From Lepas anatifera (taxonomy: Eukaryota; Arthropoda; Thecostraca; Lepadidae): a stretch of DNA of 64,000 bases. Below are positions 34,570-46,077 of this stretch, piece after piece (within the stretch, counting starts at the first letter, position 1; each line of letters begins with the position of its first letter). The stretch is from assembly GCA_034440635.1 (NCBI GenBank), contig JAOTON010001821.1, positions 62,001-126,000 of the forward strand. The letters run 5' to 3'. A program made the position numbers and the translations under genes. The notes below the pieces were generated by a model, which made no database searches, had not been told where the DNA came from, and worked only from the letters and a program-made list of their open reading frames with translations.

Positions 34570-36258
34570 GGGGAAAGTGGGGGGTCACGGACACCGTAAC
34601 GATGGTGTGAGTTTTCGATGACTTAATGAGCTTGTTTCGTTCCTATTTTTGCTGTAGAGATATCTCAGACATTTATCTACCACTGTGCAAGCAGCTATGT
34701 GTCTGGCATTATCATATTAAAATTGGCGTAAAATTTAGAAAAAAGTAGCAAAAGTCCGTGTTGCCCCACCTAGTGGGGTAACATGGTCACCCCATGGGGA
34801 AAGATGGACAAGATGAACAAAGTGATCGAACCAGGCCTTGAACATTTCCATCTGCATTCACCCACTAGGCGACTGTCGTCCGCCGCGGTAAAGAGGGCAT
34901 TTTCTTACTTTTCCGTCAAAGGGTCAAAGGAGGTCATGCCTTTTCTGATTTTTTATGAGGGAGGATTAAAGTATCAAGTGCTGTCGTAGAACTGAGCATA
35001 GGTGGATCCAGGATCGCCGATCAGGGGTAGGGCACCCTGTCGAGGGGGCATCCGGGCCAGGGGGCGGGCGCGCACCCAAAGGGGATATGCGGGCCCGGCC
35101 GCCCCAAACGCGTTGGCTCCAAAGTGCCGGCCCCATCCATGTGGGGCGCCGAAGGCGCCCATCGAGGAGAAGGATGAGCCTTCACCTGACTTTTAGAGGC
35201 AGTGCTACGCTGACTGCCGTCCCTGTACCCAACATGCCGCCCCCTACACTGACTTTGCTGCCCCTGCACCCAACACACCGCCCCCTAAAACAACTTACTA
35301 TAGGTCTGTAGAACAAACAATTCACCGCTTTCACCCCCCCCAGGATGCGAAAATTGGCCGCCCTTTGGGTGAACAAGTGCGCCCCCTGAGGCAAAATGGC
35401 GCCCCCTCCACCGGCCTGCTGCCCCCTCTTGTCAGACGCCCCCCAAATGAAAAATCCTGGGTGCGCGCCTGCCAGGGGTGCCACTTTTGGAACGCAAAAC
35501 CGATCAGGTGGGCGCCAAATCCTCTCGCAGGGCTAAGAGCGCCCCTCCGCCGCTCCTGAGGGGAGGGTTTGGAAGCGACACTGTAGGGGGCCCATCAATC
35601 TCCCAAGGGGGCACCGTGACCATTTCAGGGGGCGCTCCGAGTCGAGGGTTACACCTGACCCTGGATGACCGCCAAATTTAATTATTTGTTCTCCAGCATT
35701 TCGGGCTCTATGTCTCCACCCCCCTTAACCATCAGCCAAATTCACTTCCACTCAGGTGTATCGCTGGACCCCAAAACCCTTGATAAATGTATTTATTCAA
35801 GCTTATATTATATAAAATTAAATATACTCTTGTGCGGGTTAACATGGATACCATGTCCATCTTGCCCCACACGTGGTGTCCGTCTTACCCCACTATGCTC
35901 TTCCTAAACAAACTTGGACATGAATCGGACGCCATTTTGATTACACAGTCAGCGCCTGCGGTGAACAAAATGTAACAGCTTGAAGAGCCATATCACGTAA
36001 TACCAACAAAGTATCTATAGAAACATCCATGCAATGGCCTTACGAATTCGATTGTGAAAATAACACATGAGTTGCAGTTTTTACTTTTTTGAAAATTGTA
36101 TAAAACCTAGAGAGCTCACCGTACCCAACGTTGCTCTGCGACCGACGCGCGATAAAAGGAAGCGTATTACACGCTTTTCCCGGTTGCAGCGCTGTCAGTT
36201 CGTCCCAAACAGGGGGTGTCCATCTTACCCACGGTGTCCATGACCCCCCACTTTCCCC
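34570..36258. mobile_element. TIR element with TA target and G/C-rich interior
   Basis: It begins GGGGAAAGTGGGGGGTCACG, repeated inverted at the right end (about 36227-36258) with one change, and TA lies directly outside both ends (34568-34569, 36259-36260). Inside, further inverted-like blocks occur (GGGGAAAGATGGACAAG; CATCTTGCCCCACACGTGG), and from 34995 to 35660 there is low-complexity sequence of GCGCCCCCTG-type units. No transposase is visible. Confidence 0.65.
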
Positions 36259-36411
36259 TATGCTTGGCACCCCACCTCCGCATGTATCAAGACCGGAGAT
36301 CTCTTCTCGACCCAGGGAGGGCGTCTTGGATGGGTTAATGCTGGCACAGCAATTCAAGCCCTATATGCAAAGCCTATGAGAGCCCCAAAATCTAGGGGCA
36401 GCCCTGACCCC

Positions 36412-37257
36412 TTAACACGCGCACTGACGGGGGTCTGAGCCACCTTCGGATTGACGAGGGGGGCGGGTACCCGCCCCTAAAATCTCAAGAACCTCGGTAG
36501 GTAGCAAAAAACGGTAAACGGCGTTGGGTAGCCCATCCGCTTCTCCATCGAAAATATTTGTACCATTTTTTGTCAGGTCACATTTAAGGTCACCAGAGGT
36601 CAAAAACATGCCGTCACATGCCGTCATAGGGATAACATGTAAATTAAGTTTTTCGGCCATTACATCTGAACAAGTAAAGATAGAGCAAAACGACTTGAAC
36701 TCCATGAATCCTCGCAGCAAGCCGAATCGAATGATATATGATTTGACCTTGCTAGGTCAAATCAAAGATTTGACCTGACCTGAGGTTAGGTCAGGGTCAA
36801 ATTATATAAAATGCATATCATTAGAACCGCAAAGCCAAGGCGAGTCTAATGAAGCTAAAATAAACGCTCTATCACCATTATTCAGTAAAAACAATATTTC
36901 CCATGTATTACCATTGAAGAGGTCATGCTTCGTACCTGACCTTAGGTCATCGATATAAAAATACGGGAACAAATTTTAGAGAACACGGTGAGCCCATTAT
37001 GTGATATGAGTTTCAATTGGATAAGTTCACCCTGCTCCGACTTATGCTATCTTAAACTTTTTTTGAGGTCGAGTCACTTGACCTGTACTGGTGAACTGAC
37101 CTGAGGTGACCTATCCTTAAAATTTTCACAGAAGTTGCAAAAATGATGAGGAAAAAGGTATACCAAGTACGGCGGCGCTGCGCGCCGCCGTTTTTCTGCT
37201 GTCTCCGAAAAACCCGAGGGGGGGGGCGGGTACCCGCCCCGTCAATGCGCGTGTTAA
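36412..37257 (+). mobile_element. TTAA-type non-autonomous element, copy D
   Basis: The cleanest copy: TTAACACGCGCACTGACGGG at left and CCCGTCAATGCGCGTGTTAA at right, so TTAA flanks a near-perfect inverted repeat. Internally it has TGACCTTGCTAGGTCA at about 36744-36759 and several more half-sites to about 36806, and a palindromic GGCGGCGCTGCGCGCCGCCG near the right end. Confidence 0.9.
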
Positions 37258-37388
37258 CCCTCTGCCCCCTCGGGACCTCTTCCCATAGTATGCATATAGG
37301 TAGGTAGGTACAGTAGGTACCCTGTTGTGTCAATGCGTAACTTCGCCAATCGGCTTAGCTGGATTCACATCTCTGGCTCAAATTTTCA

Positions 37389-37600
37389 TAAGTGTCGCCA
37401 CCGGCAAAAAGTGGGGGGGCCAGTCAAACTTCAACCTGATGCTGACAAAAAACTTCCAACATCAGTACCAAAAAACTGTTCGAATTTGGGCTCTTCGTTG
37501 CCTTCCGCAGCAGCTGGATATAAGAATGTCCGGCATTCTCTTATTTTGACTGAGATCAGGAAATTTTTGGCCAAAAAGTGGGGGGGGCCTGGCCCCTGCC
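37389..37600 (+). repeat. Dispersed ~210-bp repeat, partner of 9820-10025
   Basis: Same block order as the 9.8 kb copy in opposite orientation, here bounded by two GGGGGGGCC runs (GCAAAAAGTGGGGGGGCC and CCAAAAAGTGGGGGGGCC). Confidence 0.7.
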
Positions 37601-37765
37601 CCCTTTCCGACGCGTATGCAAATTTTATTTCAAATTCGAGTTGGAAGTTTACATTTAAACATTGTCTAACTTTCATTTTTCTGTAACCGTCTTTAGACTA
37701 ATTTTATAATGCTTTGGATTTATTTAAGTAATCAAAACATACACACATATATATATATATATACA

Positions 37766-39025
37766 CCGTAAAACGAGGTTATTTGATATGACTAGGGTAA
37801 ATTGATATGACATGTCCCTGATCCCAAATTTTTGCATTACTCACTCAAAAATTGTGTCTGTGTTATAATTTTTCGCAGGATACTGTCAAAATAAACACAG
37901 CTACATGTGGCCTAAGCTTTGCGCTTGTGCTGATGCTGAGAAATTAATAAACTGAACAATACGAAATTGATAAAAACCTGATTTTTCCGTTTGTCTAAAA
38001 AATCCCCCCTCTAACTTCATAACTAGTCAAATCATGCTGATCCTTTTTTCAGATCCTCGAAGCAGCATTCCTTAAGTTTTAAAAACTATTGCAGTGAAAT
38101 TCGATGCCCGAGTCCTGTCCATATAATCAATATAATCCATATCGACTTATAAAGTGGGGCTATTTGATACGAGCATAAAATATAGTACGGAAGTACAAAT
38201 GGAAGGAAAGCCCCATAATACGTCACTTACATGTCAACACTGAACGTCTTTAGCATGCTGCAGAGGATGTGCAGTCTGGGAGGCCTTCCTACACAGAACA
38301 GGGGCGGATGCAGACCCGAGTTTTGGGGGGGGCAAACACATGTCTGCCTCTCCTCCGGGGGAGCGAATTTTTTTGCTCTACAGACCAAGTGTAAACACTT
38401 TTTTCAGTGCTCTCGACAGACCTAGTATAAGCTACTTCTCCAAGTACATGATCGCTCTCGGAGGGGGGTGGGAGCGAACATTTTTTGTTCTACAGACTTA
38501 GTGTTAACACCTTTTTTCAAAAATTTATCCGGTGTTTGGGGGCAAAAGGTAGTTTGCCCCCTCCAGCACTTTAGGGGGCCATGGCCGGAATGCCCCCCCT
38601 GTGACCGCCAATGATACAGAAGACATGTGTTCTGCATCCCACGATGTCGCCTTGTAATGGATATTCCTGAAATAGGTATATTTCTCTCAAATAAAGAGTT
38701 TGAAACCGAGTTATTTCTAAACAGTATATTTTGTGTTTTTAAAAACCAGCTGTGAATATCAAATACCCCCATATAGGCACATTTTAGAGATATGGCCACC
38801 TGAGCATAAACATATCGAATTGCCCCACCCCATGGGGCAATTTGATATAACCTTCAATTAAAAAATAACATTGCCTGTGTATATACACACATTTTCACAT
38901 ATACTATTCCGACAGCACTGGAATGGTCTACAAAATCATAATTTGTAGTGTATTGGAAATATGGCTCTTTTCGACGCATGATTACAAAAACTTAACATTT
39001 TGTATCAAATAACCCCGTTTTACGG
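37766..39025. mobile_element. TIR element flanked by TA repeats
   Basis: The left end CCGTAAAACGAGGTTATTTG and the right end CAAATAACCCCGTTTTACGG are inverted repeats with one mismatch. The flanks are TA microsatellites (37746-37763 and 39030-39110), as expected for an element that targets TA. No transposase. A 315-bp element (38299-38613) is nested in it. Confidence 0.75.
38299..38613. mobile_element. 315-bp hAT-like MITE
   Basis: The ends are CAGGGGCGGATGCAG and TGTGACCGCCAATG (inverted, diverged), with 8-bp flanks ACACAGAA and ATACAGAA. Internally it resembles the mirrored elements at 41399 and 45469 (CTACAGAC, TTTTTCAAAAATTTATCCGG, GGGGGCAAA blocks). Confidence 0.75.
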
Positions 39026-39026
39026 T

Positions 39027-39029
<3 letters not shown>

Positions 39030-39110
<81 letters not shown>
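39030..39110. repeat. (AT)n microsatellite
   Basis: About 80 bases of uninterrupted AT alternation directly beside the right end of the 37766-39025 element. Confidence 0.95.
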
Positions 39111-39113
<3 letters not shown>

Positions 39114-40066
39114 TATACACGCAATGAATCTAGGCAGACACGGCTTTCAGCAGCGTATCTGCCGAAATTTTTTTAAGATACCTTAAACGTGTTGGCCGCC
39201 AGCCCCGCTTTTCGCTCCGTTCTCGGAGTGTGGCTCGGACGGGATGCTGTACCGCAGTACACGGAATCAGCTGTTGCAGGGCTCCCACGGGTGGGCGTGG
39301 GGGCGCCTGCCCCAAATCTCGGATTCATGCCTGTGGCGACACTTTCTTTGCATCTTTTACATCCTCCAATGTAGCCCAAGGTATGATTTAAAACTGAAAG
39401 TTCGCTGAACATATATTTGAAAGGAACCAGAGATCTTTTGGCGCCGTAATGAGAGATCGCGTAACCCAGCACTGATCCGATATTTACCTCTAAAGGTTAA
39501 TGACTATCTTTCAAAACGGAATCATCGCAGATTCTGCTCCTCAGAATCTTGGGATTTTCTCATTACTCTTTGAGAAAACGTGGCAAACAACTGTCACGTC
39601 AGTGTTGATGCTTGCTCCAGATTTTGTTTCCTTAAAGGGAATGTGGCACATTGGTTGAATCCTGGAATTTAGTGTAATTAGGCGTACTTTAAGCCGAAAA
39701 TAATGAAACCACTCATGATTTCTCTGAAAAACGTACATTAAGCTCAATATTTTAATTTTTAAAATACTCCTCTAGTAAAAGAAATAATTATCTGCCTGTG
39801 GATGATGTCATGATCTGGCAATCTCTACCAGGGGTGTAATTTTCCAAAAACCTTTAGGGGTGCTCAGCCGGTGGGGGCGTCGCCCCTTAGGGACGGCGGC
39901 GTTGGGGGGCGGCACCCTTTCATTACACCAAATCTGTTATTCATCGCTTCTTTGCGCCTTTTATAGCACAGGGAACATTTTATTTTAATGTTCGGCAGGT
40001 ATTTTTGGGCGACATCCCAAAGCTACATACACGTCTTAAAATAATCAAATCTGAGCTTTAAATCTT
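39111..40066. other. Non-coding stretch before the transposon nest
   Basis: No coding frame accepted. A CAGGGGTGTAAT...ATTACACC pair near 39830-39930 hints at a small degraded TIR element, without a clear target duplication. Confidence 0.3.
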
Positions 40067-40500
40067 TCCACGATCAGGGGCGCAGCCAGAGCTTTGGTGT
40101 GGGGGCACACCATCTTTGAGGGGCACCCCGGGAGAGAAAGGGCACTTTTAACGTAACCTAAAAAACTTACTATGTCTTAGTTAATATCAACTTTTGGGTA
40201 CCTTTGGCCCAAGAAAATGCAAATGAAGCATTGAAGGAGAAGGAAAACTGAATAAAAACCAGAAAAAGAAAACTGTCACCAAAAACTCATGAAAATACCC
40301 AGAACACGACTTTTTGAGATAAATTTATGGACAAATCAGCCAACTCATGCAAGTGCTTGACATCAGAGAATTCAGCGGAGCCTGTGATATCTGTCACTAT
40401 GTGCAAGATAAGACATAATGGAGTCGAAAATTCATTTCTTATGCCCACTGGTTGTGTCGTGACGAGTGAGCCCAGGTTGAACGCGGCAGAGGTGCAGAAA

Positions 40501-41216
40501 CTTGCCAACTCGGCTACCGGGGTATGTGACACATTTACACAAATCAAGGTGAATAAATGTGACAAAATAGAGATCCTGGCTATATGATTAAAACTCAAAC
40601 TAAATTTTTTCGAAATACGGAATGAAGCGTGTTAAAAAGATTTTAATTCAGCAGCTCTGTATTTCTATTTGCACAGCGTACCATCAGTGATACAATATTG
40701 GTACAGTGTTTAGTTTCTACTAAATCGAGGGACCCCCGCTGCAGAAAACCCGCAAACCACTGTCACAGTTGCCAGATTTTAACATGCAACCCAATGGAGC
40801 AGATTGTTAGTAGTTGGCAGAAAGTTGTCGCCTAGATGCCGGAAATGTGACAGTCAATTTTTTCCAGAAAAACACGATTTTGGGCATATTTTATGCTTTA
40901 AAAGTAATGCAGATCTTTTTTCAAGTACGTCTCTGCCAATTTTTTGGGGGAAAAATCACATTTACAGTTTAATGTCTTCAATTTTGCGACCCCTATTTTC
41001 TTGAATTTAGTATTCAGTACACCTAAAAGCTACTAAGAATAGTACTAAGGTATTAACAAAAATAAAATTTGGTGGGCAGCAAATATACTTAAAATACACA
41101 GAAGCGACAAGACAAGTTCGACATGTTTACGTAATGTAGAGCCAGCAAAACAAATTACACAGGTGGGAATCCACTTTTGAGGGCATGTTCACTGGGTATG
41201 TCTGAGGTAAATGCAT
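40501..41216. other. Left arm of the 21-kb hAT element, non-coding
   Basis: No open frame of substance and no other repeat recognised; probably hAT subterminal sequence. Confidence 0.4.
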
Positions 41217-41398
41217 GCTAAAAGTTGCAAGAATGAATATTGCTGCCCATGGCTAATTTAAGATGAATGTTGGCTGCTGTAGGACTGATGCACTTGCACA
41301 TATCTAGCTAGGTGTTTCATTCCTAAGCTTTCTTGTGCCTTGGCTTATTTGCGCCCTACCTTGGTAGTGGGTGCTACTAAATAAATGAAGGGATACTA

Positions 41399-42006
41399 CA
41401 TTGGCGGACGCAGAAGGGGGCATTCCGTCTATGGCCCCCAAAGTGCTGGAGGGGGTCAAACTATCTTTTGGCCCCCAAATGCTGGGTAAATTTTTGAAAA
41501 AGGGTGTTTACACTAAGTCTGTAGAGCAAACAATTTTCGCTCCCACCCCCACTCCGCAGTGTGGAAAATATGGCACTTGACGAGATCTCGTCGGGCCAAG
41601 AGCCCTTTCAGACAGGAGTGAGTGGTGCAAATTTTACCACCTTGGTGTGAATTTGTGAGTCTGATGTGAGGAAGGTGACACTGAAAATCAACAAAATCAT
41701 GCGGGAGAATGGAGAAACTAACTTTGCCAATTATGGGTGTTTTTCTCCCTGGTATATTGCAGATTGGTGCGAATTTTTGGTGACTGGTGGTGCAAATTGG
41801 TGTGAGAATTCTAGGCGGCTGGTGCAACTTGTCTGAACTGCTACCATACTTTGCATATTGGTCCCTCCCTCAGGAGAGCAATCAGTACTTGGACAGGTAG
41901 CTTGTACTAGGTCTGTCAAGCACCCAAATTGCACGTCCCCCGCTCCCAGGAGGAGAGGCAGGCATGGGTTTGCCCCCCCCAGAACTTGGGTCTGTGTCTG
42001 CTCCTG
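41399..42006. mobile_element. 608-bp hAT-like MITE, left-arm copy
   Basis: The ends are CATTGGCGGACGCAG and CTGTGTCTGCTCCTG, with the exact octamer GGATACTA outside both (41391-41398, 42007-42014). The interior contains CACTTGACGAGATCTCGTC. It is mirrored at 45469-46077, so it inserted before the palindrome formed. Confidence 0.85.
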
Positions 42007-42469
42007 GGATACTATATAGGTAAATAATAAAGGTAACCATTAAAAGGTACCATGCAGGCAGAAGTATAGTGATACCAAAATGTAAAGTGCCAGATCCATT
42101 TCTTAGCATAGTTGCTCTCTGTTAACATGCGCCCAGCTGGGGAGGGGTGAAATATGTCCCCTCCTGGTTTTGTCCCACATAACGCTATAATGAAGAAACT
42201 CTTGTAAGCCTGTTGTAAGCCTATGGAACCTTCTTTGACCTATGCTGACCTCAATATTGACCTGATATAAAAATGCTTCGTATAATTTCTATTCGTCTCG
42301 TCAAGAGCTTTCGAACACTGTAATTTTTCTTTAACTTCTCTGGGAACTGAGATAAGGGAGGGTCCCTGAAAAATGCCCCCAGCGGGGTGTCTCATGCCAG
42401 GGACCCCAGTGGGGTGCGTGATAGCCCATTGTCTTCTTTGATGTATATTGCACAGACATAGATTGTCTA

Positions 42470-42600
42470 GGTTCTGGTGCAATTGTCTTATTCACAATTT
42501 CTTACTCAACTTTTCATTACTATTCTGGTTTATTCTGGTTCTGGTGCAATTGTCTTATTCACAATTTCTTACTCAACTATTCATTACTATTTTTAAGTCA
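42470..42600. repeat. 67-bp tandem duplication
   Basis: The block TTCTGGTGCAATTGTCTTAT and its continuation to CATTACTATT occur twice in a row with one or two differences, just upstream of the first zinc-finger exon. Confidence 0.85.
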
Positions 42601-42618
42601 ATGTCTGATTCCTGACAG

Positions 42619-44247
42619 GTTCCAGCATGGGAAAAGTTCCTGGAAAGCCACTCTCCAAACTTCCATCAAGAGTAAAGGTATCATGTGGGTTCCATAGTTG
42701 TACATATACTGGAGAACGTAGAATTATGAAGAGGCATTTTGATGCAAAGCACCCTGGCCATAAAGTTGTGATTCGAAATTTAAGTTTTGGAACTGGAGGA
42801 AGGTGGGAGAGCTGGCGCAAGCAACATACTGGAAGCAACAGCGATTCAGGTGAGATTTCATGATCAAATCATCATGTCAATATTGCACAGATAACAAATG
42901 TGTGCCTATGCAGTCCTCTGCAAAGTGTTCACACCCACACTGGAGAGGGTTCTGGCACTAACATGGACTGGGGGTCTAGTAAACCCCTTTAATATCTCAG
43001 AAAGAAAAAGACTTAGAAAAATGCAAGTTGGGGGGTGGGTGTTGGCTACAATGATATACATCATATCAAATTTGGTTGACCTAGGTCAATATCTTTAAGG
43101 TCAAACAAAGTCATACAAGTCATACACCCCTTCTCTCCTGTACAGCTTAGTTTTAAGGGGCAAGACCACTAGTGTCCTGTTTGCCCTGTATGTATGGCAT
43201 CGTTAGATCAAGCGCTAATAATAATAGGTATGCATGGTTTCAGATCTTGGCCATGCTGGCAACATATTGGGAAATTCCCTAATTATGCAGGAAACAATTG
43301 GGAATATGCTTCAGACAGACCAGGGTCATAGAGGAAAGTTACAAAGGATCTTCCCCAAAATTTTGAGTTCACGGTCATTGACCCATGAAACCTGAATGTT
43401 GTAGACTCCCTATGATGGATCCTATAACTGGCATTATAGCAACCATTGAGCGGGAAATGTCCCCATGACCTTTGACCTTGACATTTGCATTGAATTACCT
43501 TAACCATGACTTCATAGCATAGTATATGTCAGACTGGGTAATGCCATTTGACCAGAAGCATTGCAGTCAATGACCTTGAAAATGCTGGCGTGACCTTGAG
43601 CTGTAAGCCTTGAACTTGACCTTGACCTCCATGTGAGATGACCTTGGCATATCATCCTGTTAATATGGCGTTATGACGTCACCACTCTGTCTCCAATGCA
43701 AGCAAAATCCGACGGCGCGACTGTGGCGATCTTGAAACGAAGGTTCGACTTGGAAGCCTATAAGTAACAAAATTTCGGCTGGCTTCGAAACTTCTTCACA
43801 AACCGACGCGCTTTTGATTTCTTTTAAATGTGGCAGGGTATCGTTTTTCGGCTACAAGTGGTTCTCTGGCCACCTCGGAAAAAGGTGGGTGGTTGGAGTC
43901 TCTAAAGCCCACTCCGGTGTACGTGTTAATTGTGACCACTATTTGCATGTACCACTATTCAATTATCTGAATGGGTAATATTTTCGAGATAAATATTCAG
44001 CTACTGTCTCTTAGAGATAGAAGCTACCTCCTCTTATGGACTATTGTAGACACAATTTACCAATGAAAACCTCCCATTAAAAGCGCCCCTTCAGGCAATG
44101 ACTAAAACTCTTCTACCTGTCCCACAGGTCATGACTCTTCCTTGGGGCGGCCTTGTGCTGAGGCTGTGGATACGCCGGAGACAGGCCCTCGTGCTGAGTG
44201 TGCAGGTGCACCAGAGACTACAGCTGCTCCTCTCATCCCAGAGCCAG
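42619..44247 (+). CDS. Two spliced exons encoding a single C2H2-like zinc finger protein fragment
   Basis: The first exon is 42619-42849: acceptor CCTGACAG, ATG at 42627, donor GTGAGA. It encodes a basic N-terminus (MGKVPGKPLSKLPSRVKVSC), a finger with C-x4-C and H-x4-H spacing (CGFHSC ... HFDAKH), and a G/W-rich linker ending NSDS. The second exon is 44128-44247: acceptor TTCTACCTGTCCCACAG, donor GTGTGA, exactly 120 bases, phase 1 at both ends, joining in frame after the first. It is acidic and Pro/Ala-rich (CAGAPETTAAPLIPEP). Both lie inside a TTAA element and between its inner inverted arms. It may be a captured host gene piece or a remnant of the element's own regulator; the family is not recognised beyond the finger. 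Confidence 0.5.
42935..43730 (+). repeat. AGGTCA-rich dispersed repeat, family 2 copy 3
   Basis: It lies in the intron between the two zinc-finger exons. It contains GGTTGACCTAGGTCAATATC, CCTTTGACCTTGACATTTG, TGACCTTGAGCTGTAAGCC and TATGACGTCACC-like blocks in the family order. Confidence 0.7.
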
Positions 44248-45468
44248 GTGTGAATCACAATGCAGAGTTTTTCCGTGTTGCTCTATTTATTTGTAAATAC
44301 TGATTGCTTAAGGTATAGACAATGGGTTATCACGCGCCCCGCTGGGGTCCCTGGCATGACACACCCAGCTGGGGGGCGTTTTCGCCCCTCCGTATCTCGT
44401 TCCCCACGAAAGCTAAAGGAAAACTACGGGCGGCGTTCGAAAGCTCTTGACACGACGAAGAGATTTTAAAGGTAGACTTTTTATGTCAATTCAATATTGA
44501 GGTCAGCATAGGTCCATAGGCTAGAATAGAATAGGTCAGCATAGTCCATAGAAGGCTCCATAGGCTTACAACAGAGCAGTGTACGTTTCCCTCTCTAGAC
44601 CTGCTCTCAGGGCAGCTAGAGCAAATATTTATGCATCATTGGATTCCTCTCATCGTAACAAATCGAGTGATGTATAATATAACCTTGCTAGGTCAAATAG
44701 ACAAACTGACCTGACCTCGACCTAGGTCAGGGTCACAAAGTGACCTGGTATGGTCATGCTGCATATCAATCGACTCCCCGTGGCAATATAAGCACAATAC
44801 AAGCAAAATGGGAGCTTTATCTCAATTCAGTGAGAAGTTACTGGCAAAACAATCACTCTTTGCTCCCGTGACCTGATATGACCTTTGAGAGGTCAGATGC
44901 TCAAAAACTCAACTTTATGGTCAAGACCGTGGTAAGGATAGACGGTTTGAGGATTTTCAGCTTTATCTATCCAGTATTTACTGAAAACGAGCCCATTCCA
45001 TTTTTCACCATAGACTTATAATGGGATGACCAAAAAATTGACCCCACCTTAGGTCAACAATATCAAAATTCCGAGATAGGAGATTTGTAGACCCTAATGA
45101 CCTTATCATATTGTGGAAGTTTCAAACTGATCGGTGTGCTAATGTTCCCTGGGCGCTGCTTCAAACTCGTAATTTTAGGTTTTGAGGTTGGGTCACTTGA
45201 CCCTGAATAGCTCCTTGACCTGACATGACCTTAACTCAAAAATTTGGTCAGAGGTGTAAGATTGATCAGGAATAAGGTACGGGAAGTTTCGTTGCTCTGA
45301 GTGTCTTCTTTTTAGCGTTATGTAGGAATAACCAGAAGGCGTATTTCCCCCCCCAGCGGGGCGCGTGTTAACAGAGAGCAACTATGCTAAGAAATGGATC
45401 TGGCACTTAACATTTTGGTATCACTATACTTCTAAATGCATGGTACCTTTTAATGTGTTATAGTATCC

Positions 45469-46077
45469 GAGGAGCAGACGCAGACCCGAGTTCTGGGGGG
45501 GGCAAACTTATGTCAGCCTCTCCTCTTGGGGGGGGGGCGTGCAATTTGGGTGCTTGACAGACCTAGTACAAGCTACCTGTCCAAGTACTGATTGCTCTCC
45601 TGAGGGAGGGGGCCAATATGCAAAGTATGGTAGCAGTTCAGACGAGTTGCACCAGCCACCTAGAATTCTCACACCAATTCGCACCACCAGTCACCAAAAA
45701 TTCGCACCAATCTGCAATATACCAGGGAGAAAAACACCCATGGTTGGCGAAGTCAGTTTCTCCATTCTCCCGCATGATTTTGTTGATTTTCAGTGTCACC
45801 TTCCTCACATCAGACTCACAAATTCACACCAGGGTGGTAAAATTCGCACCACTCACTCCTGTCTCAAAGGGCTTTCGGCCCGACGAGATCTCGTCAAAAG
45901 TGCCATATTTTGCACATTGCGGAGTGGGGGTGGGAGCGATTTTTTTTGCTCTACAGACTTAGTGTAAACACCCCTTTTCAAAAATTTATCCGGCATTTGG
46001 GGGCCAAAAGATAGTTTGACCCCCTCCAGCACTTTGGGGGGCTATAGCCGGAATGGCCCCTTCTGCGTCCGCCAATG
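45469..46077. mobile_element. 608-bp hAT-like MITE, right-arm mirror copy
   Basis: Mirror image of 41399-42006, with the same flanking octamer in complement (TAGTATCC at left, TAGCATCC at right). It is part of the palindrome, not an independent insertion. Confidence 0.85.

Larger units (their letters stand above)
42122..45371 (+). mobile_element. 3.25-kb TTAA-type element with host-like exons
   Basis: TTAA-CATGCGCCCAGCTGGGG at left and CCCAGCGGGGCGCGTG-TTAA at right. Similarity continues inward for about 70 bases (CATAACGCTA in both). Inside are a second pair of inverted arms (42178-42445 and 44309-44578), two candidate exons of a zinc-finger gene, a family 2 repeat and an AGGTCA-rich right third related to copies A-D. 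No piggyBac transposase is seen, so it is non-autonomous. Confidence 0.8.

Noticed and set aside
34995..35560. A separate complete hAT-like element with GGTGGATCCAGG and CCTGGGTGCGCGCCTG ends
   Set aside because: The ends are suggestive, but no matching 8-bp duplication was found and the G/C-rich repeats confuse the borders.
39830..39935. Small TIR element CAGGGGTGTAAT...ATTACACC
   Set aside because: The right end is incomplete and no target duplication is visible.
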